Assembly: GCA_903813345.2 (NCBI GenBank)
Contig: CAIIXF020000007.1
Span: 9,803,730 to 9,867,729 of the forward strand
Length of the DNA: 64,000 nt
DNA from: Owenia fusiformis
Taxonomy: Eukaryota; Annelida; Polychaeta; Sabellida; Oweniidae
Reading direction: 5' to 3'
In this document: piece after piece, positions 25,171 through 38,100 of the stretch
Position numbering within the stretch: the first letter of the stretch is position 1
How the letters are laid out: each line of letters starts with the position of its first letter
Notes under the pieces: model-generated
Told to the model about the DNA's origin: nothing
Seen by the model: only the letters and a program-made list of their open reading frames with translations
Databases searched by the model: none
Program-made: the position numbers and the translations under genes

Positions 25171-25862
25171 GGGATCTACTACTCGCTGGATTTGCTGTTT
25201 TCTTGTTGAAATATTGTAATAACATGAAACATTATATACAATAATATGCACAATTGTATGTACCTTGTAATTACAATGTATTTTATTTAGATTTGATAAG
25301 CTATGCAAAGGGAACAGAAACATGCTCTAAAAGCTCAATTTTGGTTTAGAACATGAACTATATTCATATAAAATGTTTCTAACAATATTATTGATGATGT
25401 CATCTACATATCATATGACATCAATTAAATGGTTAATGTGTTGGTTAATGTAAGACTACTGATGTCATCCTTATATTTGTATATATAATATTTGTATGTT
25501 ATATTTTGTCGAAAGTGAGACACAAGCTTGTTCATAAAATGATATCACCGAAAGTATGTTTTCACATACTCCATATAGAAAATAATGTATAGAGTAAAAT
25601 CCAAAAAATAGAAGACCTCTGTAAACAGAACACCTCTGCACCTTTCTAGATGAAACATTTCAAAGTTCTGTATAAGTTGAACACCTCCTAAGGGGAACAC
25701 TGTTTTCAGGTGTTCCACTTAGATAGGTTTTCATAACTGTACTGTGTTTCTTTCATAGCCACCTATGGTGCTATAGCATTACTTAAATAGGCAACAAAAG
25801 ACAAATACAAGCTGTGGGTAATTTTTTATTAAAGATATTTTTGTTCACAGTTAGCACTCCAT
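25171..25862 (+). other. Intergenic, no gene seen
   Basis: AT-rich sequence between the tandem repeat and the large foldback. I see nothing I can name. Confidence 0.5.
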
Positions 25863-26402
25863 CACTGCTACCCACCTAGCTACACAGACGTATCGTCAGT
25901 GTATCATGGCGGAACTACTTCCGGGACTAGGTTTCGGTAAGATTTTTTTATTTCCCGATTTACACCTACTTATAAGTCACGTTGTGGGTAATAATTTGGC
26001 TCGAATTTAAGGAAGATAGTCTAGTTTGAGAATGTGTCGATGGTTTTAGGTTTTATATGTTAACGAAGACACAATTCACGTATTTAGTCCCTCGCTTTTG
26101 TTACACTGACGAATGACCAATATCAGTGTAATATTGCCAATATTAATGCCGATTGTCAGTGTAATAAAAGCGAGGGACTAAATATGTGAAATGCATCTTC
26201 GTTAACATACCAAACCTAAAACCATCGACACATTCTCAAACTAGACTATCTCCCATAACTTCGAGCCAAATTATAATCCACATCGTGACTTATAAGTAGC
26301 TGTAAATCGAGAAATAAAAATATCTTACCAAATTCAAATCCCGGAAGTAGTTCAGCCATGATACACTGACGATACGTCTGTGTAACTAGGTGGGTAGCAG
26401 TG
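25863..26402. mobile_element. 540-bp foldback element with 248-bp arms
   Basis: The left arm 25863-26110 is the diverged inverse of the right arm 26155-26402, with a 44-bp spacer. The direct repeat tccat lies immediately outside both ends (25858-25862 and 26403-26407), consistent with a 5-bp target duplication. Each arm carries a promoter or first-exon-like piece, atcatggcggaactacttcc followed by gggactaggtttcg and a donor-like gtaaga (25923-25942 on the left). The element encodes no transposase. It is either a foldback transposon or an inverted duplication of a captured gene start. Confidence 0.85.
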
Positions 26403-26909
26403 TCCATGGCATATTTCATTTTTAAAAGCTCCATTAGTTCATACTCTATTTCATGAAAGGCCTTGATTTTATAAGATCAATTGGTAAATCTTGAAAAAGG
26501 TGGGTGTCCCTTTTTCATTTTTCATTTCAATCTAGACCTTTCTACGTACTTCAATTTTTGATCAGATGCCTCAAATCTTTTTTTCAGCTTGATATTGGAA
26601 TTACTATAAGGAACAAATTGCCAGGTTTATTGAAAATTTTGCCTCCAACATTTTACATTTTGTCCTTTGCTGCCAAATTGATATTTCTGCTACATTTTGA
26701 CTGCATTGATAGTCAAATTGTTATATTTTTGTCATATATACAATATAGAGGGACTATATTTTCAAAATCAGTTAAGTTTTGTAATTTTTACCGAAAATAT
26801 ATTCAAGTATAACAAAAGATGAAAAAATCTATTTTTGTCATCAAACTAGAGCGCATGTACATACATGTATGTTATACTATAAATTCAGTTAACCTGGTAA
26901 AAGCTACAT
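26403..26909 (+). other. Intergenic, no gene seen
   Basis: AT-rich sequence between the foldback and the minisatellite. Short frames here lack any recognisable domain. Confidence 0.5.
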
Positions 26910-29045
26910 ACAGTCATTAAGAGCAAACTGTACATCGAATCTATGAAAGCACGATGTACATGCAATCAAAGAAAGAACAGGATATGTGAAATAAATGAGA
27001 GGACAATGACATATAATCAATGAGAACAGACTGTACAGCCAATCAATGGAAGAACAATACACTGTACCTGCAATCAAAGAGAGTACAATGTTTATGATTT
27101 CATTGAGAGCACAATGTGCACACAGTCAATCGGAACACAATGCATATGCAATTAATGAGAGCACAATGTACATTCAATCAATGAGAGCACAATGTACACA
27201 CAATCAATTGAACACAATGCATATGCACACAATGAGAGCACAATGTCCACACAATCAATTGAACACAATGCATATGCAATTAATGAGAGCACAATGAACA
27301 TTCAATCAATGAGAGCACAATGTACATACAGTCAATTGAACACAATGCATATGCAATCAATGAGATCACAATGTACACACAATCAATTGAACACAATGCA
27401 TATGCAATCAATGAGAGCACAATGTCCACACAATCAACTGAACACAATGCATATGCAATTAATGAGAGCACAATGAACATTCAATCAATGAGAGCACAAT
27501 GTACATACAGTCAATTGAACACAATGCATATGCAATCAATGAGATCACAATGTACACACAATCAATTGAACACAATGTATATGCAGTCAATGAGAGCACA
27601 ATGTACACACAATCAATTGAACACAATGTATGTGCAATCAATGAGAGCACAATGAACTTACAATCAATTGAACTTAATGATATGCAGCCAATGAGCACAA
27701 TGTACACACAATCGATTGAACACAATCTGACAATGCATATGCAATCAATTAAGAGCACAATATACATATGATTAATAAGAGTATAATGTAAATGCGACCA
27801 ATTAAAAAGCACAATGTACATATCATTTATAAGAGTATAATGTAAATGCGACCAATGAGAGCACAGTGAACATAAAATCAATGAAAGAAAATACACATTC
27901 ATTCAATGTGAGTACAATGTACATATTATAATCGATGAACAGAAAATGCACGTCCAATTAACCCTTTCACGACGATAGGCTCCATATGGAGCCCTATTAT
28001 GTAATACCTTTCAGGACGATAGGCTCCTTTTGGCACCATTATTTTTATCTATATACATCAATGAAATGACAATATCTCCAGTTCTATTCAGTATTTTTAC
28101 ACCAAATTTTGACAAGTTGTTCTAATGTGATAATCCTTACTAGAAATTGTATTTCAGTATAAAATTCAGGGTATAGGTCCCGGGGCGTAGGTATTTTGCA
28201 GTTTTCCCCTAAAAACTGCTCTTACTTATCCGTCACCAGGGCCAACATTTTCCTCTTATACTCATGTTGGGAAAGGGTTAATGAGAGTGCAATGTACAAA
28301 TAATCAATGAAAGCAAAATGCACAATTGGTCAATGTGATTACAAAGTACATAATCAATGAAAGCAAAATGCACATTCAATCAATGAGAGTGCAATGTACA
28401 AACAATCAATGAACGCAAAATGCACATTCAATCAATGTGAGTGGAATTCACAAACAATCAATGAAAGCTAAATGCACATTCAATCAATGAGAGTGCAATG
28501 TACAAACAATCAATGAATGCAAAATGCACATTCAATCAATGTGAGTGGAATTCACAAACAATCAATGAAAGCTAAATGCACATTCAATCAATGAGAGTGC
28601 AATGTACAAACAATCAATGAATGCAAAATGCACATTCAATCAATGTGAGTGGAATTCACAAACAATTAATGAAAGCAAAATGGACATTCAATCAATGAGA
28701 GTGCAACGTACAGACAATCAATGAAAGTAAAATGCACATTCAATCAATGAGAGTGCAATGTACAGACAATCAATAAAAGCAAAATGCACATTCAATCAAT
28801 GAGAGTGCAACGTACAGATAATCAATGAAAGTAAAATGCACATTCAATCAATGAGAGTGCAATGTACAGACAATCAATAAAAGCAAAATGCACATTCAAT
28901 CAATGAGAGTGCAACGTACAGATAATCAATGAAAGTAAAATGCACATTCAATCAATGAGAGTGCAATGTACAGAGAATCAATAAAAGCAATGAGAGTTTA
29001 CATGTACGTGAGAAATGAAAGTAGACTGTACATGCAATCAATATG
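26910..29045 (+). repeat. 26-bp minisatellite family, two blocks
   Basis: Units of 25-26 bp such as caatcaatgagagcacaatg plus tacaca fill about 26910-27957 and 28282-29045. Neighbouring units alternate in two types, giving a 52-bp dimer in many places (caatcaatgaaagcaaaatg with caatcaatgagagtgcaatg). The left edge is degenerate. Many overlapping short frames on both strands are translations of the repeat. A TTAA-flanked element at 27962-28277 splits the array. The family is the inverse of the array at 5321-5696. Confidence 0.93.
27962..28277. mobile_element. piggyBac-like MITE inside the 26-bp minisatellite
   Basis: The 316-bp insert starts CCCTTTC and ends GAAAGGG and is flanked by TTAA on both sides (27958-27961 and 28278-28281). 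TTAA duplication and CCC-type ends are the hallmarks of piggyBac elements. Removing the insert and one TTAA rebuilds a normal repeat unit (caattaatgagagtgcaatg), so the insertion point is exact. It has no transposase frame. Confidence 0.75.
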
Positions 29046-30272
29046 TGTACAGAGTGCTAACATTATGATTCATTATCAGTTATCATTTACACCATATATA
29101 CTGGTACATGTAATCTTAAAAAACTGTTAGCTGTATAATTCATACAGCTGATTATGAAAATTAAGGAATTGTACGCTTATATGTGTAACCAATAAAAGTC
29201 AATATTTTTATTAAAATTATGATTTGTTGTAGGCCTCTTTCCATTCATAATATGGTGAGTGTAGAATGCATATCTTTTCATGTTATTTGATGTAAAACAA
29301 GTTTGTTTATCAACTTATGAATTCTGAGGCTTGAATTAATTCGTTAACAGTATCAATTCGATGATTGTTCCTAGCCATGATTTTCCACTTACATCAATAG
29401 GAATTCATATTAAAATTTAAAAAGCCCGCTCAAATTTGTTCCCGTCAGATTGGCTTTTTCCTTCAGATTATTTTGGCTTAGAGAAGCCATATTTATTGTT
29501 ACTTCTAAGTGGTTACAATATAGATAAATCCCCAAGAAACATTGTATTCTGTTTTCGACTTATTGCGTTCAATTCTGACACTTGGTTGTTCTTTTGGTTG
29601 TCCTGTTGATATCCTCAATATATTGTCGATATCGTGCTTATGATTTGGTCTCAAGATATATCTAAGATATATATGATGTTTCATGAGCAATTATATTGGG
29701 ACATTACTGATTGTCCAGAACAGAAATCTGGACGACTCGATCTCTTTAACAGCTTAAAACCGAACACCTGTCATTGTGAACACCTTTTCTCAATCCAAAT
29801 TTTGTTATCTTCCTTTGACCCACATAATATAAGAAACCATGGAATACAGTGATATGCAAATGTGCAAATTTATGGGGAGACCGTTGAGGGAAATTCAATA
29901 ATGCTGGTTATCTATAAATCAATTTGAATACCAATATTAAACAATTTTGTTTTGCAATATCACCATCATACACTTTTGTTTTCAATGCAATTGATAGATG
30001 TCTCTGTCGCAGAAGCGTAAACATTTTGTACTACTTTATGACCTAGCAGAATATAATTCTGATTACAAACATATAAAAATATTGAAGGGACAATTAATCT
30101 ATATTTTGTTTCCGAAATGTATGCCTATACGCGAGGTATTTACAATGTCATCTTGATTGATGGTACGATTGTTTGGAAATCCCACGAATCTATCTGCGTA
30201 TGGATATGACCCAGCCAGGAAGTAATACGGTTTTGGCACTATGAAAGTACATTTTGACAAAACTCCCATCTT
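29046..30272 (+). other. Presumed upstream region of receptor copy 2
   Basis: This 1.2 kb separates the minisatellite from the copy 2 start codon. It should contain the promoter and 5' UTR, or a splice acceptor for an upstream non-coding exon. I see no clear TATA box and no other gene. Confidence 0.4.
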
Positions 30273-30345
30273 ATGATGCCAAAAATGGCAGCTTTTCGGC
30301 TTTTGCTGATCGTCAATGTACTACTTTGTGTAGCCGAAGTAACAG
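30273..30345 (+). CDS. Copy 2 exon 1, signal peptide
   Basis: This exon encodes [20 protein letters not shown] followed by AEVT and leaves in phase 1 with donor gtatga. The hydrophobic core and small residues after it make a classic secretory signal peptide. The true start may be any of the first three Met codons. Confidence 0.82.
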
Positions 30346-32124
30346 GTATGAATATATATTAATTTCAAAATTATCGTGTCTTCTTTGGAACCAGAAAAGT
30401 CGTAAACATCTTTAAAAAAATTTCAGACAAGAATTCATAAATTCAAGATGGCGTCAATATTTGTTTCTCTTTTCTGGGTCAATTTGCACACTCTTGTTTT
30501 GATCTTTGTAATCGTAGGTTCACCTTTAATGGAAGCTATATTGGAGTTTCGTATATCGTGATCGACCTTAGATGGTACCAACACTATGTAGTAGTGATAT
30601 CATGTAGATCTCATGAATCTGAAATATATTTTTCTTTTGGAACATTTTTTTTTATTTAGGCTATTTTGAAAAAGTCGGGTATCAGTGGCCTTATTCACAA
30701 AGTAGGCTATCACAATTTGAATACGCTTGCTATTGCTAAGCGTTCTGTTTGTGCAGTATTCACAATGACATAAATATCAATCGCAGTTGGTTCGCTGTAA
30801 TACGTAAGCAAAAACAAAACAAATAAATAATGTGGTTGAAATTACTCACTTTGAGAGCCATGTTAGATTTTGAAACTTATGGCTCTCAAATGGAGAAATT
30901 GACAGCTGAATAATAATGACCTTTGAAACACGAATCAAGTCGATCCACGGCTTACTTTTATTCTCTAACTACTACTTTTTTCAAGGCCTGACTTCGTCGC
31001 TAACATGCTAAATATAAGAGTTAGCTGACGTTTGGGAGTCTGACTTACCTTCTAAAGGTTAGAACCCGAATCTTAATGAGACCATATCACCTTTGTTGCG
31101 TCAACCATGGAGTATTTGCCACAACATCCAAGAGGTAAATCATGGACCGAGAAAACGAATGATTTCCTTGTAAGTTCCGGAAGTTTCAATACGAAAAATT
31201 ACCGAACATATATGAAAACCGAATATTTGTTCGTTGTTTTCACGATTTACAGGTTCGTATGTTCTTCAATATTTTGGTCTAAATTATAAAGCATCACCAA
31301 CAGGTCTTACTCTATTAATCGACTAATACAGCAGACGGCTCATATTTCTACGTAGCATTTCGTTCAGACAAATAGTGGGACTGTAGATCACGCAGTTTCG
31401 TTCGTTGCGTACTTCACTTGAAATTGGTAATTTATATTGGCTACTTCACTTAGCTTGGCGGATGTAGAACATTGCTTAATATTCTTTTAATTTTCACACC
31501 AGACATGCTTGGTTGACACGTCAACAAAGTAAAGTTCAAGGGTCAATGCGTTATTTCGTGATAACTACAACGCCTTCCCGAAAGTCAACATTGATGAAAA
31601 ATGAAAAAGTCGGAAAAGCATTTACACTAATTTCTATCAAATGCTATGTTTATGCATCATCATCGACGCAACAAAGGTGATATGGTTTCATTAAGATTCG
31701 GGTTCTAACCTTTAGAAGGTAAGTCAGACTCCCAAACGTCAGCTAACTCTTATATTTAGCATGTTAGCGACGAAGTCAGGCCTTGAAAAAAGTAGTATGT
31801 TATACATCATTATCATCCTTCCGTGCAAGTATTGGAGCGCTGGAGTACTTCCTTTTCGATCAAGACTTGTAATTGTTAGTCGAGTGAATGTTTTTACTGC
31901 CAAATTGCAATATGTCTTTTTTTCTGCTCGGACATTTTCGTAAATCTCCGGAGGTTGTCCGAACCAAAACCATTCTCAAAATTCATTTCGTTCTTTGCTT
32001 ATCTCGCTCCTAGCAAACCGCCATATTGGAAATGGGTTGAAAAAAGATTCACTCGATGGACAATTTACAAGTCTCGATAGAAAAAGAAGTATTTCAGCGC
32101 TCCAATACTTGCAAGGATTGATGA

Positions 32125-32160
<36 letters not shown>

Positions 32161-35100
32161 ATTTATTCAAGTTTTAGATTTACATTATAATATAAGGTTA
32201 CATGATAATACATATTATAAGAAAGTATATAAGGGGGGTTTACAGGGGAGGGGAGAGACTATAATTACTTGATCTAAGTATAGTGGGTCAAATGTGAGAG
32301 TTTGGTTTTTCTATTTAGGTCTTCTTTTTACCCCCTTTCTGACTCTGTATGTATGTTTTGTAGTATTTGATTTCCAGCTCAGAAAGGGGGGTTATACATA
32401 ATTTTCTATCATTGAATTTATAAGATTCCATTTTCTGTCATGCAATTCTTCTTGTCCATGTGATTTTGCAATATATTTGTCAGCCTTCTTTTCTCTTATT
32501 AAGTATCTTTGAAAAGCATTTATGGTAGGTGTTTTTTCTTCCAATTTATTAATATACATGAATCTCTTTATGAGTAAGGTTGCTAGGTTTTGGCTGAGAG
32601 ACAATCTTGGAGATCCTAACATAAAAGCTTGGTCATCAGGTATCTCTTCATTCAGGATTCTGTAGCATTGTTGTTTGAAATCTTCCATCACTTGGCATTT
32701 CAGGAAACCATGTTCTATATCGTCCATTTGGTTGCTATTGCACAGTACGCATGTTTGGGTTTTTACTTTTTTCATTTTGAAAAGTATTTTTCTGAAGTAT
32801 ATTGCCCTATTTAGTATCCTATATTGAAAATATTTCATTTTCGTATCTTTTGTCAGTTTGTTTATTAGATTATATATTTTTTTCCATTCTATGTCTTTTT
32901 GAAAGTAGTCTCTCCATTTGGTTTGACCTGTAGGGGTCTTTTGCTTGAACTTTTTGCTGAGCTTTTGGTACGTTTTTTTATTGTCCCATGTTTTTAATCT
33001 CTCAATATTATCTTCGTCATCTTGTAAGTTGGTGTTTGCCATTAGGGTTTTCCACCTTGGTGGTATGCATCTTATAACAGTGTGGTAGTTGAGAAAGGTC
33101 TGGTTTTGTAAATTATATTGATTTCTTAGTTGATCATAACTTTTTAAGTGACCATTTTGGTATAAGTGTTTAATTCTTGTTATACCTTTCCTTTCCCATT
33201 CTTTATTTTGAAGCGGGTTTTTGTTTTGCTTTATACATTCATTGTTCCATATGATTTCATTGGAGGGGTTGTCAATATCCTGTTCTTTTATATATTTTAC
33301 CTCATGCCATATTTTAAGAACTTCATCCAAGCTTTTCAAATTAGTTGTAATTACATCAGACTTGTAAGGGTTTTCAATGTTATACTCTAAAATGTTATTG
33401 TCTCTGTTTTTGTCTAGTTTGCTCATCCAGATTCTTTTCCACTTACTGTTGCAATCTTCATCTTTTAGTTTACGCAGCCATTTTAGCTTTAGGTTTTTTG
33501 CATACGATTCAAGGTGTGTCATATCTAGTCCTCCTTCTTCTGTTGTTCTCCTAAGTGTTGCTCTTGCAATTTTGTCATTTTTATTTGACCATATAAAGTT
33601 GTAGAGGAGATCTTCTAGGTCTTTTAATGTGTTGTCTTGTGGTATTGGAACTGTTGTCAAAACGTAAGAAAGTTGGGACTGAATTAAGGACTTTATTACA
33701 CATATTTTACCAACTGGCGTTAGAGATCTTTCTTTCCATGTTTTAATTAAATTCTTAATCTTCTGTATAGGTTTTTCTAAGTTGGCTTTCCCGATAGGTC
33801 TCCCATCCAATGGAATTGTAATTCCCAGGACCTTGATTTCAGTTTTTTCTAGTTTTGTGCCTACCTCATTGCATATGTTTTCTGCCTCTGCTGTTATAGC
33901 TCTGGTACTTTCTCCTAGTATACCTATTTTGTTTTTTCTTTATTTATCTTTAGTCCTGAAACTTTACCAAATTTTTCAAGCATGTCTACGGAGGGTTTAA
34001 TTGATGCTTTGTCATTTAGGTACAACACTGTGTCATCGGCATACTGTGACACCTTACAGTTCACATTGTCTATATCAATGCCTTTTATGTCTTTTGTTGC
34101 TCTAAGTGCAGTACTTAGTATTCCGGCACACATAATAAAAAGATAGGGGCTTAATGGGCAGCCTTGACGTACTCCTCGTTCAATGTTTATGTAATTTGAT
34201 GTATATCCGTTGTTGATGATAGTGCTTGTGTTGTCTTTATATATTGTTCTTATCCAGTTTGTTATTCGTTCTCCAAAGTTAAAGTATTTCATAGTTTTAT
34301 AGATAAAGTTATGTTCTAGTGTGTCAAAGGCTTTTTGAAAATCTATCATCATTACTATACCATTCCTGCCTTCTTGTTGAAGTCTTTCATTTGTATCTAT
34401 GAGAAGCCTTATGTTTTCCCCTATGTATCTGCCTTTAAGAAAACCAGTCTGGTCTGTGTTTATGACTTTTTCTAGGTTGCTTTTAATTCGGTTAGCAATT
34501 GTTTTAGTAAGAATCTTGTAATCTGTGTTTAAAAGTGTAATTGGTCTCCAGTTTTTCAGTTTTGTGGCATCTTGGCCCTTTTTTGGTATGATTGTAATTA
34601 TTCCGCGTCTTTGTTCTGTAGTTAATAGACCGTTTTCAAGAGAGAAGTTATAGCTTAGTATTAGTGTGTCTTTGATCTCTTTCCAGAAGTGTTTATAGAA
34701 CTCTACTGGAATACCATCTGTTCCAGGTGACTTTTTATTCTTCATATCTCTAAGCGCTAGTACTAACTCTTCCTCTGTTAGATCTTGGTCACATTTTTCC
34801 TTGTCATATTCATTAATTGTTGTAATATTTCTTACTTGTGGAAAAAAAATGTCGTCATACTCATTTAGATTGTTTTTGGTTGCTTCGTAGAGCTTGCTGT
34901 AGAAAGCTGCTTGTTCCTTTGCTATTTCAGCTTGTGTTTCCACGCTTTCACCATTGTCTTTAATAACCTTTGACATTGTTCTGTTGTTGAAGTTTCGCTT
35001 TTCAAGTTTCAGAAAATAAGATGTTGGTTTTTCTCCTTCTGCTATCCATTTTGTTCTGCTTCTGAAAATTGTTGCTTCTGCATTTTGTGTATTTATTTGG

Positions 35101-38100
35101 TCGATGTCCTCAATTATATCCTGTAATTCGCGGTTTAGAAGTTCTTTCTGTCTTATTTCATTTGCATCTTTAATTTTATTTTCAATTTCTTTTGCCTTAC
35201 TTTCCTTTAGTAGTAGGTCTGTATTTGTTTTCTTTTTCTGAGCCTTTGAGTACTCAATCGACACTTTTCTAATGTTGTATTTTGTTAGTTCCCATATTCC
35301 ATTCGGGTTCAAGTTGTTCCTTTGTTTAGTGTTACAGATTGTTGCTTTAATTAGATTATCATATTCAGGTTCTCCTATATATCTGGCATTCATTTTCCAT
35401 ATTCCTGGACCTCTTGGCTGATCTAGAAGTTTAATACATATAGAAATTAATTCGTGATCTGCTATTTTGTATTGGTTCCCTGGGGTTCTTTCTATTGCTG
35501 TCTGTTCCGTGTTCTGTGCTAGTTCATGGCTTACTAGAAAATAGTCTAATCGGCATTTTATTGTGCTATTATGATTTTCCCAAGTATACACTTTGGAGTT
35601 TGGATTTTTAATTCTAAATATGTCTATTAATGTACATTCTTCCTGGAGATTTAAGATTTGCGCTCGTGTCTTTTTATGGCTTGCTATGTTTCCTCCTTCT
35701 TTATCTAAGAGTGGATTGAGTGGCACATTAAAGTCTCCTCCACATATCGGTTGGTAGTCCCGGTTTTGTTCAAGTTTTTCCATGAGTTCCTCAAAGAGCT
35801 TACTTTCGTCATGGTTATGTCCGTATACATTTATTAATATTACTTTTTTACCTGCTATTTTACATTTGACAATGATATATCTGCCGTTTTTGTCAATTTC
35901 ATTGTCTATAAGCTCAATGTCTGCTTTTTGTGAAAATAGTATCGCTACACCTACTGTTTGTGTGCTAAATTGGGTGAAGAATGCTTTAAAACCCCATTCA
36001 AACTTCCATTGGACTACTTGTTTCGCTGCACAATGTGTTTCCTGTAGAAACATTACATCAAAATTCAGTCTCCTGGTCATGTTGAAAACCTTTCTTCTTT
36101 TAACCTTATTTTGTATACCTCTCACATTTATTGACCCTATTTTAAGTGATACCATTTATAACATATTTTATTTGTAAAATTTTATGCTCTCCCAGTCCCC
36201 TGTACGCCCTTACATCGTTATTAATTGTTAAGTCGTAGGCGAGGTCGAGGAAAAAGGGGGTCCCACTAGATGGGTACCGCACCCCTGCATACCTCAACAT
36301 TTTGAAAGGAAAAAACTCAGTTCGGTCTCTAAGCTTGAGCAAAAGTTAAGCTTAGCTTAGATCTAGAACAAAAACTAGGCTACAAAAAGTTTTCAAAAAA
36401 GAATGATTAAAAAATTCTGGGTACTCCACCTTTGTCTTATCTTGCGGGGATTAGTCCTCTATTTAACTGTGACGCAATGTTTTCACTTTTTATCGCCCTG
36501 TCTCGAAATTGAATGGTTTTGATTGAGGAAAAGATCGAAGTTTTCAAAAATTACCTCGGACTATATGCGCATCCCTAAGCAACAATGAATTTGATTGGAT
36601 AGTAATTACAATTGTGAGGGCGCCTCTGATTGGTTGCTATGTGTGATTGTTCTCGGTAGCCAAAAACCTTTTATATGTTAACAGAAAGATCGATCCTTTC
36701 CTCAGAAAAATAAAATGGAGACTTTGGGCTTATGTGGTACTAATAGATGCGTCAAATATATCTGAGAACATGTGATTATTAATTTGGAAATAAGGATACA
36801 TTTAGTAGTGTCTTAGTGAAAGTTCTGTTGTTATTGTTGTTGATGAAGTGCTTGGTCATGGTCTATTTGCTTCTGCTTTGTTTATGTCTAGGTTTTATAC
36901 TCATAAAGTTAGTGGGGAATAACGATTACTGTCTTTGCTGTGCGTTCCTTGATCGAGCCATTGCTTCTTTATATATTTCCTCTAAGTTGACCTTGTTACC
37001 GTCTATTATGAGCTTGAGTCCTACCCATCTGCATCTCTTTTGTTCTGCTTTAGCTTGTTTGATAATAGTTTTAAAAGCTTGATTTTTGATGAAGCGTGCG
37101 TCATCGGGGATGTCGTCTCCTATTTTACAGTTTATTGGAGGATTTTTTACCCAAGCCTTGGTTTTGAGTCTTTCAGCCTCTGCTGGTGACAGTAGTTGTG
37201 CTGGATTGATGATACTGATGTAAGCACAGTTAGAGACCAAAAGTAAGCTGCGGAAATCTTTATTCATGTTTTAAAGGTCACTATTATTCAGCTGTCCAAG
37301 TGCGCCGTTGGAAACCTATTATATCAAAATCCACATAGCTTTCGCAGGAAGTATGTTGAAATCACTATTAGGGCAAGGGAGTGTAATGTCGACGTGTGGG
37401 GTAATGTCCACATGGTAGGCGGGGTAACTTCGACACTTCCATATTAAAAGTAGAATTTCCGTTTTCCGCCATGTTTTTTTTCTGGAAAAATAAAAATCTC
37501 ATGAAATCTCAACCCATGCAAGAAAAAAACATGGCTTCTCCATAGAGCGAAAATTAGAGCAAATAAACAACAAGGTGTCAAAGTTACCCCACATGTCGAA
37601 GTTGCCCCATAATGGTATCGACGTTACACCCCTTCGGCCTAGGCCTAAAAGACAGGTCAAAGGGAGGCAGTGTTGCCCATTTAGGTAATTGTCGGACACT
37701 CAGTCCAACAATTTACTACATGGACAACATTGCCTCCTTGTACTCAATAATATGTTTGACTGCCATGGCTGTGATATGAAAACTATTATTACATATTCCT
37801 TATCCTGAGTTTATTAGCTTGTCTTTTATCATGTTTTATTTATTCAAAGGGAACATCCCAGTATGCTAAATAAATAAAGAAAAAACAATTCTGTTTAGAA
37901 TCTTGTTAAATTATAAACCGAAAAATTTTATTCTGAAATCACTGGCACTTTGGCATGCCATCATTGTGACTTATTTTGCAATTGTAATATTGCAGTCATA
38001 AAGAATGCTACACATTGAATATAAGGCCTTTGGTTTTCTCAACACTTAGTACCATGAGTTCAATCCCATTGTGATTGATTAATACACTGTCTTTAATTAG

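Larger units (their letters stand above)
32128..37202 (-). mobile_element. L1/Tx1-like LINE, 5' truncated, antisense in intron 1
   Basis: A run of 29 T at 32128-32156 is the poly(A) tail of a retrotransposon on the minus strand. The element runs to 37202 and is bracketed by exact 13-bp duplications, giving a length of 5,075 bp. From 5' to 3' it holds the end of a first reading frame (36926-37202), an intermediate region, an endonuclease/reverse-transcriptase frame (36155 down to 32392, with a frameshift), and a 235-bp 3' UTR. The long tail and perfect duplication suggest recent insertion. It lies antisense to the receptor transcript. Confidence 0.88.

Noticed and set aside
27046-27902. Overlapping frames on both strands reading EHNAYAINESTM or SLCSIDCVYIV
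   Set aside because: Translations of the 26-bp minisatellite; no start context, no domain, and present on both strands.
31976-32177. Lys-rich or Phe-rich small frames
   Set aside because: They are readings of the LINE poly(A) tail and the neighbouring inverted repeat.
32629-34000. Plus-strand frames over the LINE
   Set aside because: Shadows of the minus-strand ORF2, which has clear endonuclease and RT motifs.
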